Assembly (NCBI GenBank): GCA_022708005.1
Contig: JAKIZN010000032.1
Coordinates: 1-10,586 of the forward strand
Direction: 5' to 3'
Source of the DNA: Bacteroidota bacterium
GTDB taxonomy: Bacteria > Bacteroidota > Ignavibacteria > Kapaibacteriales > UBA2268
DNA length: 10,586 nt
Shown here: positions 1 to 7,604 of the stretch, piece after piece
Layout: the number at the start of each line of letters is the position of its first letter
Position numbering within the stretch: the stretch's first letter is position 1
The notes under the pieces: generated by a model
The model's database searches: none
The model's input: only the letters and a program-made list of their open reading frames with translations
Told to the model about the DNA's origin: nothing
Position numbers and translations under genes: made by a program

Positions 1-506
1 AAGAATTTCGGCTGAAGGGCGAATCGCAAAGGGCATTTGAGGCATTTTGCAAATATATGAGCTTGCCCGAGCCGAGAAATTTAGATGACTATCCAATAAA
101 TGGGGTGGAATTAAAAACGCTCGAAGCATACCGCAAAAAATGGAATTGGGACGAGCGAGCTAAAAATATTTCAAGCAAAATTGGCGGTTCGCAAAAGAGC
201 ATCGAATCCATAAAAAGAGAATGCGAAGAGAAATTTCAAAAGATAAGTCTCAATTTAATCAATAAATTAGCCGATGAGTTAGAAAAAAGCTATTTGAAAA
301 ATTCAGATGTCAGCAGCGACGATTTAATTAAAATAATTAGTTCATCGTCTAAAATGTATAGCGAGTTTCAAAAAATTAATTTTTCAAGTTACGAAGCTGA
401 AGAAAGAAAATTTGATTTAATTAACGAGCTGATATTAAAAGACGATAAGGCAAAATCGCTACTTTTTGAATTAAGGAAATTAGTTCTGTCGGCGATCAAT
501 AATTAG
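1..506 (+). CDS. Phage small-terminase-like DNA-binding protein, 5'-truncated
   Basis: The reading frame is open from the left edge (first full codon at position 3), so the ATG at 57 is probably internal. The 18 codons before it continue the same protein and include ESQRAFEAFCKY. At least 167 residues are visible. The order of motifs is an 'AFExFC.Y' helix, then about 30 residues later a 'W.W.ERA' motif (WNWDERAKN), then a long charged helical region and a C-terminal segment with 'DVSSDDLIKII'. From memory of the family, this matches small phage terminase subunits and related phage-type helix-turn-helix proteins, which bind DNA at the packaging start. The stretch where the recognition helix would lie looks degenerate, so it may be a domesticated or decayed copy. 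The C-terminal half is rich in Lys, Glu and Ser and probably coiled coil. It is visibly more AT-rich than nrdJ. No phage partner gene is in view. The function is inferred from pattern only. Confidence 0.5.
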   Translation, partial: EFRLKGESQRAFEAFCKYMSLPEPRNLDDYPINGVELKTLEAYRKKWNWDERAKNISSKIGGSQKSIESIKRECEEKFQKISLNLINKLADELEKSYLKNSDVSSDDLIKIISSSSKMYSEFQKINFSSYEAEERKFDLINELILKDDKAKSLLFELRKLVLSAINN

Positions 507-600
507 CCGATGTGGATAAATAAGATTTTGAAATTAGTCAAAAATACTTTAGTTTAAATTAAATTGAATTGCAATTTTCATTTATTAATTTGGGTTAAAA

Positions 601-1347
601 ATGGCAGCATTAACTGAGAAAAAACCGCTGAATAACACGATTTTGAGCGTCGTGCTAGCGTCGATAGGCATTATAATATCGTCTTTCATTATAGGCAGCG
701 CTATAAAAGCTGCCAGAGCAGGCGACCATTACATATCGGTCAAAGGATATGCCGAGAGGGATATAGTTGCAGACCTTGCCATTTGGACTTCTCAAATTTC
801 TGTGGAAGCAGCTACTTTGCAGGAAGCTTATGATAAGCTACAATCGGATATGGAAAAAGTTCTAAGCTATTTCATATCAAAGGGCATTAGCAAAGATGAT
901 ATACAAACGGAAGCCGTTAATTCGGAAACAACATATCGCTATGATGCCTTTGGCAATGTTGTCGGAAAAATTGGCTTTCACCTTAGCCAGCAAATAACGA
1001 TTGGTCTGAAAGATGTAAATAAAATATACACTCTTTCGAGAGAATCTTCTGAGCTGATTCGCCAAGGAATTAATTTTGCTTCCTTCGACCCAAATTATTA
1101 TTACACGCAATTAGATGCTTTAAAAATAAAGATGCTCGGCGAAGCTTCCCGCGATGCTCGCAAACGAGCTTCTACACTTGCGAAAAATACTCAATGTACG
1201 GTTGGAGCATTAAAATCGGCTTATCAAGGCGTATTTCAAATTACTTCTCAAAATTCCACTGAAACAAGCGATTATGGAACGTACAATACTTCAGCAATGT
1301 ACAAAACCATCAAAAGTGTAGTAACAATGGAGTTTTATATTCAATAG
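601..1347 (+). CDS. SIMPL domain-containing protein (DUF541, YggE-like), membrane-anchored
   Basis: This 248-aa protein has one N-terminal hydrophobic segment (about residues 13-35) that should act as an uncleaved anchor or signal sequence. A SIMPL domain fills the rest (about 43-248). It begins with the typical 'ISVKGYAERDIVADLA' strand, where family members carry a 'V.G.a....pD.A' pattern. The middle has 'ISKDDIQTEAVN', matching the family's 'I...DIqT' motif. 'EASRDARKRASTLAK' matches the conserved 'A..dAr.kA..lA' helix. Length and layout fit the family. SIMPL proteins act in the periplasm or outside the cell and are poorly understood; E. coli YggE is linked to oxidative-stress protection. 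The ATG at 601 is chosen because the hydrophobic segment follows directly. No Shine-Dalgarno sequence is obvious before it. Its stop lies 27 bp before nrdJ, so the two are probably co-transcribed. The family call is firm and the role is unknown. Confidence 0.85.
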   Translation: MAALTEKKPLNNTILSVVLASIGIIISSFIIGSAIKAARAGDHYISVKGYAERDIVADLAIWTSQISVEAATLQEAYDKLQSDMEKVLSYFISKGISKDDIQTEAVNSETTYRYDAFGNVVGKIGFHLSQQITIGLKDVNKIYTLSRESSELIRQGINFASFDPNYYYTQLDALKIKMLGEASRDARKRASTLAKNTQCTVGALKSAYQGVFQITSQNSTETSDYGTYNTSAMYKTIKSVVTMEFYIQ

Positions 1348-1363
1348 AAAAATCTTATACATT

Positions 1364-1368
1364 AGAGG
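1364..1368 (+). promoter_or_regulatory. Ribosome binding site of nrdJ
   Basis: AGAGG lies 6 nt before the ATG at 1375. It is one of only two clear Shine-Dalgarno sequences I see in the window and supports the chosen nrdJ start. The 27-bp gap between the SIMPL stop and this ATG leaves no room for a cobalamin riboswitch directly upstream of nrdJ. Confidence 0.65.
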
Positions 1369-1374
1369 CTTTTA

Positions 1375-4300
1375 ATGAAATTCACAAGAACGTTCACTCG
1401 TAATGGGGCAAGCCCTTATGAGATGTTTAAATATAGTCAGCGAAGCTCTTTGCTGAAAAATCCAGATGGCTCAATAGTTTTTCAATTGGACAATATTGAG
1501 GTGCCGACCCATTGGTCGCAGCTTGCTACTGATATATTGGCTCAAAAATATTTCAGAAAAACTGGAGTGCCCCAATTTGATAGCGAGGGCAATCCAATTT
1601 TAGATGAGCATGGCAACCAAACATTAGGCAGCGAAACTTCTATAAAGCAAGTAGTTCACCGTCTGGCAGGTGCTTGGCGCCATTGGGGCGAAAAGTATAA
1701 CTATTTTGATTCCGAAGAAGATGCGCAAATATTCTATGATGAAATTGCATATATGCTCTTAAATCAAATGTGCGCTCCCAATTCGCCTCAATGGTTTAAT
1801 ACTGGCTTGCAATGGGCTTATAATATCACAGGCAAACCGCAAGGGCACTTTTACGTAGATCCCGATACGCAAGAACTAACCCGTTCGCAAGATGCTTACA
1901 CCCGCCCGCAGCCGCATGCTTGCTTTATCCAATCAATAGAAGATGATCTGCTCAACGACGGTGGCATATTTGACTTGGCTATGCGAGAAGCCCGCATATT
2001 CAAATTCGGCAGTGGCACCGGCACTAACTTTTCGGCTTTGCGCGGCGAACGAGAAAAACTCTCCGGCGGGGGTTATTCGTCGGGCTTGATGAGCTTCCTG
2101 AAAATATTCGACCGCGCCGCTGGAGCGATTAAATCCGGTGGAACAACCCGCCGCGCTGCTAAAATGGTAATAGTCGATATAGACCATCCAGATATTGAAG
2201 AATTTATCGAATGGAAAGCTCGCGAAGAGGAGAAAGTGGCAGCGCTTGTTGCTGGCTCGAAAGTGAACGCTGTGTTTTTAGAAGCAATATTGGACGAAGC
2301 CGTTCATAATGGCTCCGATGTGCAGGCGAATAAAAATTTAAAGTTGCTCGTGCAAAAAGCCGTCAATCGCGGCATACCGCTTAATCATATAGAGAGAGTG
2401 CTTGAATTAGTCGAGCAAGGCTTTACGTCGCTTAATTTTAATGTGATGGATACGCATTACGAAAGTGAGGCATACATCACAGTAAGCGGGCAAAACTCTA
2501 ACAATTCCGTCCGAGTGTCTAACGATTTTATGCGGGCAGTCGAGAACGATGAAGAATGGGAGCTGAAATGGCGAACTTCGCAAGTGGCAAAACGGACTGT
2601 CAGAGCAAAAGATTTATGGAACAAAATTAATTTGGCAGCGTGGAAATCTGCGGATCCCGGGCTGCAATTCGATACTACTATTAATGAGTGGCACACTTGC
2701 CCGCAATCTGGCAGAATCAACGCCAGCAATCCGTGCAGCGAATATATGTTTCTCGACGATACTGCTTGCAACCTTGCAAGTTTCAACTTAATGAAATTTT
2801 ACGATGAAGAAAATCATATATTCAAAGTTGAAGAATTTAGGCATTCTGTAAGGCTATGGACAGTTGTGCTCGAAATATCCGTTTTGATGGCACAATTTCC
2901 ATCGGAGAAACTTGCCCAATTGAGCTATGATTTTAGGACGTTAGGGCTCGGCTATGCTAATCTCGGGGCATTGCTGATGGTCAATGGCATACCTTATGAT
3001 TCGCCTGAAGCTTTGGCTTGGACTGGCGCTATTTCCGCAATTATGACAGGCGAGGCATATTCCACATCGGCAGAAATGGCAAAAGAATTGGGAGCGTTCC
3101 CCGGATATAAAGTCAATGAACAAGATATGCTTAGGGTTGTGCGCAACCACCGACGTGCCGCATACAGCGCCCTGCACGGCGAATACGAAAAGCTAACCAT
3201 TAAGCCTATGCCTATCAGCACCCGCTATTGCCCTGAATATATGCTGCTTGCTGCCCGTGAAACTTGGGACAACGCATATCATTATGGCGAAAAATATGGT
3301 TATCGCAATGCACAGGTTACAGTGATTGCTCCGACTGGCACAATTGGGTTAGTGATGGATTGCGATACCACTGGAATTGAGCCAGATTTTGCGGTGGTGA
3401 AATATAAGAAATTAGCAGGCGGCGGCTATTTTAAAATTATTAATCAATCGGTCAGAAAAGCATTAACCAAACTCGGATATGCTAAAAAGCAAATCGATGA
3501 TATTGAAAAATATACAATAGGAAGCGCAACGCTGGCTGGCTGCCCAGCTATCAACAAGCAATCCCTTAAAGCAAAAGGCTTTACGCAAGATAAAATTGAT
3601 ATTATAGAAAAAGAACTTGCAGGTGTTTTCGATATTAAATTCGCATTTAATAAATGGACGCTTAGCGAAGATTTTTTAATCAAACTCGGCTTTACTCAAG
3701 AAGAAATTGATTCGCAAAATTTCGATTTGCTCACTCGGCTCGGCTTTACTCAGCAAGATATTGACGATGCAAATGATTACGTATGTGGCACAATGATGCT
3801 CGAGGGCGCCCCGCACTTAAAGAGCGAGCATTTGCCGATTTTCGATACTGCAAGCAAGTGCGGCAAGCGCGGAGTGCGATATATAGACCAAATGGCGCAT
3901 ATTAGAATTATGGCTGCTGCACAGCCTTTTATATCGGGCGCTATATCCAAAACGGTCAATCTGCCCGCTCGCTCGACTGTGAGCGATATAGGCGATATTT
4001 ATAATACATCTTGGAAATATATGCTCAAGGCTATTGCGATATACCGCGATGGCTCTAAACTATCGCAACCGCTGAACTCTTCGAATTTTGCTCAAATCGA
4101 TGAAGTTGTTACCATCGGCGACGAAAATACTTTCGATGAAACAAAAGGACCGAAGGAAGTGCAGGAAATTATTGCCGATAGAGTGCATTATAAACTTATT
4201 CGCCATAAACTTCCCAAGAAACGGCTCGGTCATATACGTGAGGCAATTGTCGGAGGACACAAGGTCTTCTTACGCACTGGCGAATACGAAGATGGTTCGC

Positions 4301-4941
4301 TTGGCGAGATATTTATCGATATGTATAAAGAAGGTGCATCTTTCCGTGGCTTGATTAATAGTTTTGCCATTCTTGCCTCAAAAGCATTGCAGTATGGCGT
4401 CCCGCTCGAAGATTTAGTCGATACGTTTACCTTCACTCGCTTTGATCCTTCTGGGGTTGTCGATGGGCACGAAGCTATAAAGTATGCAACGTCGGTGCTC
4501 GATTTCGTATTTCGCTCGCTCGGCTATGATTACTTAAATCGAAATGATTTTGTTCATATCAAAGCGGTTGATGAGGTGCCGCCTTCGGGCGATAATTCCG
4601 ATAAGCCCGCTGCCCCGAACGATAATTCGCAAGACACCACGCAAACAGAAGGCGACGCACCTGCTAACGGTTCGGCTGACGAAATTGACGAAGACGATGG
4701 CAACATCAGCGATATAGGAATTGACGAACTCGGCTCGCTTGTCTCTGCTGATGTAGAACTGCCAATTAATACGAAGAATGGCAATGCCACTGCTGCCAAG
4801 CGAACTGTCAAAACTTCAAATGAGGCTCGCTCTTTTGGCTATACTGGCGAGCAATGTGCTAATTGCGGTTCAATGCGGGTTAAGCGAAACGGAAGCTGCA
4901 CAGTGTGCGATGATTGTGGCTCGACAAGTGGCTGCTCATAG
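1375..4941 (+). CDS. nrdJ: Adenosylcobalamin-dependent (class II) ribonucleoside-diphosphate reductase
   Basis: This enzyme reduces ribonucleotides to deoxyribonucleotides in the cytoplasm, using a thiyl radical generated from coenzyme B12, with or without oxygen. The 1188-aa length fits the long NrdJ type. Visible motifs in order: an N-terminal NrdJ segment with no ATP-cone (VPTHWSQLATDILAQKYFR, about 44-62); CAPNSPQWFN at 133; redox cysteine C183 in HACFIQ; GSGTGTNFSALRG at 212-224; and the active-site NPCSE, giving N452, thiyl C454 and E456. The partner cysteine C465 sits 11 residues after C454, the same spacing as C408/C419 of the Lactobacillus enzyme. APTGTIGLVMDCDTTGIEP follows at 652-670. 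A TSCPD domain (about 937-1055) comes next, then an acidic low-complexity linker (about 1065-1150). The end is a zinc ribbon (C1161, C1164, C1178, C1181) plus C1175 and C1187, which probably shuttle electrons. The start is supported by AGAGG 6 nt upstream. No frameshift or missing key residue is seen. Confidence 0.97.
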   Translation: MKFTRTFTRNGASPYEMFKYSQRSSLLKNPDGSIVFQLDNIEVPTHWSQLATDILAQKYFRKTGVPQFDSEGNPILDEHGNQTLGSETSIKQVVHRLAGAWRHWGEKYNYFDSEEDAQIFYDEIAYMLLNQMCAPNSPQWFNTGLQWAYNITGKPQGHFYVDPDTQELTRSQDAYTRPQPHACFIQSIEDDLLNDGGIFDLAMREARIFKFGSGTGTNFSALRGEREKLSGGGYSSGLMSFLKIFDRAAGAIKSGGTTRRAAKMVIVDIDHPDIEEFIEWKAREEEKVAALVAGSKVNAVFLEAILDEAVHNGSDVQANKNLKLLVQKAVNRGIPLNHIERVLELVEQGFTSLNFNVMDTHYESEAYITVSGQNSNNSVRVSNDFMRAVENDEEWELKWRTSQVAKRTVRAKDLWNKINLAAWKSADPGLQFDTTINEWHTCPQSGRINASNPCSEYMFLDDTACNLASFNLMKFYDEENHIFKVEEFRHSVRLWTVVLEISVLMAQFPSEKLAQLSYDFRTLGLGYANLGALLMVNGIPYDSPEALAWTGAISAIMTGEAYSTSAEMAKELGAFPGYKVNEQDMLRVVRNHRRAAYSALHGEYEKLTIKPMPISTRYCPEYMLLAARETWDNAYHYGEKYGYRNAQVTVIAPTGTIGLVMDCDTTGIEPDFAVVKYKKLAGGGYFKIINQSVRKALTKLGYAKKQIDDIEKYTIGSATLAGCPAINKQSLKAKGFTQDKIDIIEKELAGVFDIKFAFNKWTLSEDFLIKLGFTQEEIDSQNFDLLTRLGFTQQDIDDANDYVCGTMMLEGAPHLKSEHLPIFDTASKCGKRGVRYIDQMAHIRIMAAAQPFISGAISKTVNLPARSTVSDIGDIYNTSWKYMLKAIAIYRDGSKLSQPLNSSNFAQIDEVVTIGDENTFDETKGPKEVQEIIADRVHYKLIRHKLPKKRLGHIREAIVGGHKVFLRTGEYEDGSLGEIFIDMYKEGASFRGLINSFAILASKALQYGVPLEDLVDTFTFTRFDPSGVVDGHEAIKYATSVLDFVFRSLGYDYLNRNDFVHIKAVDEVPPSGDNSDKPAAPNDNSQDTTQTEGDAPANGSADEIDEDDGNISDIGIDELGSLVSADVELPINTKNGNATAAKRTVKTSNEARSFGYTGEQCANCGSMRVKRNGSCTVCDDCGSTSGCS

Positions 4942-4976
4942 CAAGGCGTGTGTGGGCGAGATAAATCGCATTTATA

Positions 4977-5008
4977 GGTGGGGCTGAAATCGAAATCAGC
5001 CCCATTTG
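4977..5008 (+). terminator. Stem-loop after nrdJ, probable terminator
   Basis: A perfect 9-bp inverted repeat (TGGGGCTGA at 4979-4987 with TCAGCCCCA at 4996-5004, 8-nt loop) begins 37 bp after the nrdJ stop. The stem can be lengthened by G-T pairs. The downstream tract (TTTGCTTTC) is only a weak U-run. It sits between converging genes and could stop readthrough from either side. The rest of the 170-bp convergent gap (5009-5111) is AT-rich, and I see no other feature in it. Confidence 0.6.
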
Positions 5009-5111
5009 CTTTCTATGCAAAATTTACATTTTTTATTTTCACTTTCATTTATCTGAATTAGGATTTTCTAGATTAAAGAATTACCAAGATTATTTTTGCA
5101 CATTATTTTGC

Positions 5112-7280
5112 CTAAATCATACCTGCTCTTTTCCTAACAAACCATTCGATAGAGAATAGCAAAATTGCAAGACCGAGCAAATACGGCAAGTTCCATATTA
5201 AAATATCGTTCTTTTGCTTGGAGCTGCGTGCAGTATATGATTTGTGATTTTCTATATCGTTTGCCATATTTTCTGCTTCGTCGGGGAAGTAAAATTTCCC
5301 GCCCGTTCTTTCTGCAATGGCTTTAAGCAGCGAAATATTCATCTTCAAATTTTGATATTCCAATGCTATTTCGCCAATAGAAAATCGCCCGTTGTCTTCG
5401 CCAAGCTTTCTTCCAGCAAACTCCGCTGCTCCGCTAAAGCTAAAATCGCCTTCGGGCAATCCCGAGACAGTGCCGTAATATCTGCCGCTGCCAAGCGAAG
5501 AAAGCAGAAGTTCCCGCTGCTCGCCACCACCCGAAACTTTTACTGCAAAATTTGCTTTATCTACTGGCGAATACGAAGCATCGTATATTTCGCCTAAAAA
5601 TTCGACAACGTCAGATTGATTATATACCTTGCGAGATGTCTTAAGTTTGACGGGCTTGCCCTGCTCGGCAATAGATAGCCAACGCATACTATTATTGACT
5701 AAAACGCTAAACAAATCAGTCGCATCGGCTCTGCCTTTGGATACTTCAGAGGCATAGCCCAATAACTTCCAGCGATAAAGCCCATAGCCAAGCATAGCAA
5801 CAGATTTGCTATTTTGGAAGTGGCGAGTAACAATAAGCGGATCGTTAAGCGGAGAATTGTTGATTTTCATTGTAGAAACAATTTCGCTCTCTGGCTTTAC
5901 TCTTACAAATGTTTCGGTGCGGAATAGCGGAGGCAGTTTATTCCATAGTTTAGCGTCATCTTCGCTGCCGGTAACCCGCAGCAATGGCGAAGAAAGCGAG
6001 CTTTGCTTAATATCTGGCAGAGCCAAAAATTCATTCGGTCGAGAAGATACAATCACAAAAGGCAGATAATTCTGCAAGTCTTTTAACTTGTTATAATCAA
6101 CATTTTGGCTTGCCACAAACATCAAAGGCTTGCCCCGCTCCAACTCTTTTGCTATCATATCAATCACATTTTTAGGGGTTGATTGAATGGGGAAGCCGAT
6201 TAATACTATAACTTCCGCTGCGTTTAGCTCTGATTGGGTGGGGGCTTGATAAAATTCGGCGCCCTGCTTTTGAATGTATTCTTTCAGCTCTACGCCCTTT
6301 TCAAGCAGAAGCGATTGCTTGATAAAAGAGACATCTGGCGATGGCGCCCCCGCAAAAATACTGATGTTTCGTTTATTTTTAAGAACTCTGATGAACTCGG
6401 ACAAAGAATTATTTTTATCGGTTATTTCATTTTTCATAGCGCCGACTGTCGCCGTGATTTTTCTAATTCCTTCTGTTTTAGGCAGATACTCCAAAGTATA
6501 AGAATATTTTTCTCTATTTGCTTCTATCAAAAACTCGTATTCGCCTATTTTTTGATTATTATCAAAAATAGAAAGTTTCGCCGTTTTGCCGTCGAAGCCG
6601 TTAGCCTTGACGTTAATAGTTATCGGCACTGGATTATCAATATAGGCAGTTTCATTTGTCAAAATTGATACGATAGATAAATCGTTTGGCTCGATTGTAT
6701 CGCCTATTCCAACTATGAAAAACGGCTTGCCAAGCCTTTCAGCATCAAAAACTGGGTTAGAACCGCTATTAAAAGCACCATCGGTAAACATCACAACTGC
6801 TTTTACGTTTTGCTCGTCGATAGTAGATGATACTCGCCTGATTGCTTTGGATATATCAGTTGCCTGCCCTTGAAAATCAAGCGAATCGAAGCTATATTTT
6901 TCTAAACTATTTACGCCTTCGTCAAATTTGAATGTTGCGTTTGCAAGTTTATCCAAATTTGCTTTTTCCATTGCAGATTTATAAATTTTCTCGCGATCCA
7001 CGCTGGCATCTGTTGCAGCAGCAGAAACTGAGTTATCAAGCAATATAGCAGTATGCGGTTCATCGATATAAGAGCGAACTACGGAATAAATTGGCTCGAA
7101 TAAAGCAAATAGAAGTAGCAGCAGCCCAAGCGTGCGAAGCCCTATTAGCAAACTCTTTTTTTTACCTGAAATTTGAGGAATAGTGCGTTTATAAGCCCAA
7201 TAAGATAGTGCAAATGCAGCAGCAAAAAGTAAAATCAGTATCCACCAACTGCCGCTAATCGCCAAATTATATGTGTTCAT
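5112..7280 (-). CDS. Membrane protein with VWA and glutamine-amidotransferase-like domains
   Basis: The 722-aa protein has two N-terminal membrane helices (about 11-30 and 43-62), a large region probably outside the cytoplasm, and a C-terminal helix (about 694-714) followed by a basic tail. Residues 76-195 form a von Willebrand A domain with a complete metal site: D82-x-S84-x-S86, T141 and D167 (in MFTDG). A beta-rich Ig-like segment follows (about 200-300). Next is a segment resembling a class I amidotransferase fold (about 304-415, 'ISIFAGAPSPDVSFI', then 'VIVLIGFP'), with no obvious catalytic Cys-His pair. GYGLYRW (498-504) and ERTGGKFY (657-664) match motifs I recall from this family. Homologues are often encoded beside MoxR ATPases, DUF58 and BatA/BatB-type proteins, but none is in this window. 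The substrate is unknown; a role in envelope integrity or protein assembly is inference. The ATG at 7280 directly precedes the first membrane helix and has no strong Shine-Dalgarno. The gene stands alone and converges on nrdJ. Confidence 0.85.
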   Translation of the reverse strand: MNTYNLAISGSWWILILLFAAAFALSYWAYKRTIPQISGKKKSLLIGLRTLGLLLLLFALFEPIYSVVRSYIDEPHTAILLDNSVSAAATDASVDREKIYKSAMEKANLDKLANATFKFDEGVNSLEKYSFDSLDFQGQATDISKAIRRVSSTIDEQNVKAVVMFTDGAFNSGSNPVFDAERLGKPFFIVGIGDTIEPNDLSIVSILTNETAYIDNPVPITINVKANGFDGKTAKLSIFDNNQKIGEYEFLIEANREKYSYTLEYLPKTEGIRKITATVGAMKNEITDKNNSLSEFIRVLKNKRNISIFAGAPSPDVSFIKQSLLLEKGVELKEYIQKQGAEFYQAPTQSELNAAEVIVLIGFPIQSTPKNVIDMIAKELERGKPLMFVASQNVDYNKLKDLQNYLPFVIVSSRPNEFLALPDIKQSSLSSPLLRVTGSEDDAKLWNKLPPLFRTETFVRVKPESEIVSTMKINNSPLNDPLIVTRHFQNSKSVAMLGYGLYRWKLLGYASEVSKGRADATDLFSVLVNNSMRWLSIAEQGKPVKLKTSRKVYNQSDVVEFLGEIYDASYSPVDKANFAVKVSGGGEQRELLLSSLGSGRYYGTVSGLPEGDFSFSGAAEFAGRKLGEDNGRFSIGEIALEYQNLKMNISLLKAIAERTGGKFYFPDEAENMANDIENHKSYTARSSKQKNDILIWNLPYLLGLAILLFSIEWFVRKRAGMI

Positions 7281-7397
7281 TCTTTTTCAATTAAACTAAC
7301 TATAAAAAGTCATTAACGAAATATAATGATTTTGATTTTCATAGAATCGAAAAGATAGCAGAATTAGGGCATTCTCTAATAATGTAATGGAAATTCT

Positions 7398-7440
7398 GAC
7401 CTCAACTCCCAGCCCCCTTCTCCAAAGGCGAAGGAGCGAC
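7398..7440. repeat. GC-rich hairpin, probable dispersed intergenic repeat
   Basis: A C-rich run in AT-rich surroundings folds back on itself. CCTTC and CC on the left pair with GG and GAAGG on the right around an AAA loop, with one T-C mismatch (core about 7416-7434). Its wording ('ctcaactcccagcccccttctcc' on the + strand, ending 7423) resembles short 'CCCAGCCCCCTTCTCC' repeats that I remember as scattered between genes in many bacterial genomes. Only one copy is in this window, so repeat status is inference. Confidence 0.5.
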
Positions 7441-7448
7441 TATTTTTA

Positions 7449-7565
7449 CAGTCTGAATCATGATTCTCAGGATTATATGATTACCGGGATAAGAAGGAAG
7501 AAAATAAAATAATAGTCGAAAATAATCTTGTTAATTCTTTAATCTTGGAAATCCTGCTCAAGACA
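7449..7565. repeat. Imperfect inverted-arm element, possible MITE-like dispersed repeat
   Basis: A left arm (about 7449-7491, starting CAGTCTGAATCATGATTC) and a right arm (about 7523-7565, ending ATCCTGCTCAAGACAG) are degenerate inverted copies. By eye roughly two thirds of aligned positions match over about 38 bp, with GTCT/AGAC at the outer ends. They flank about 30 bp of A-rich sequence. The right arm contains periodic AATCYTG/ATCCTG units. From memory, this 'GTCTGAATCAGGATT...' family is a common non-coding repeat in FCB and some other genomes. No transposase lies nearby, and no clear target duplication is visible. Confidence 0.5.
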
Positions 7566-7604
7566 GCACATTTTTATTCATCGCACAGCACGGATAGCTC
7601 CGTA

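Larger units (their letters stand above)
7281..7604. other. 324-bp non-coding gap holding two repeat-like elements
   Basis: No credible open reading frame lies here. Both flanking genes are on the - strand, so the gap separates the VWA gene from the parA-parB operon and should contain the VWA promoter, probably in 7281-7397. I could not assign a promoter with confidence. The centre holds a GC-rich hairpin (7398-7440) and a longer inverted-arm element (7449-7565), described separately. A short stem (ACGGA/TCCGT, about 7590-7603) sits directly after the PorQ-like stop but has no U-run, so I do not call it a terminator. Confidence 0.6.

Noticed and set aside
567..576. Palindrome AATTGCAATT upstream of the SIMPL gene as a possible operator
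   Set aside because: Short palindromes of A and T are expected by chance in such AT-rich sequence, and no regulator gene is nearby.
1348..1374. Cobalamin riboswitch controlling nrdJ
   Set aside because: The gap before nrdJ is far too short, and I saw no cobalamin-box-like sequence in the 94-bp gap before the SIMPL gene.
4778..4987. 69-codon + strand frame overlapping the end of nrdJ
   Set aside because: It lies in another frame over the nrdJ linker and zinc ribbon and has no recognisable product, so it is a shadow.
5244..5597. 117-codon + strand frame opposite the VWA gene, and similar antisense frames at 6234-6668 and 9131-9433
   Set aside because: All lie antisense to well-supported genes and show compositions expected of complementary-strand shadows, with no domain signature.
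7590..7603. Short stem ACGGA/TCCGT directly after the PorQ-like stop
   Set aside because: Only 5 bp with a 4-nt loop and no U-run on the - strand, so it is too weak to call a terminator.
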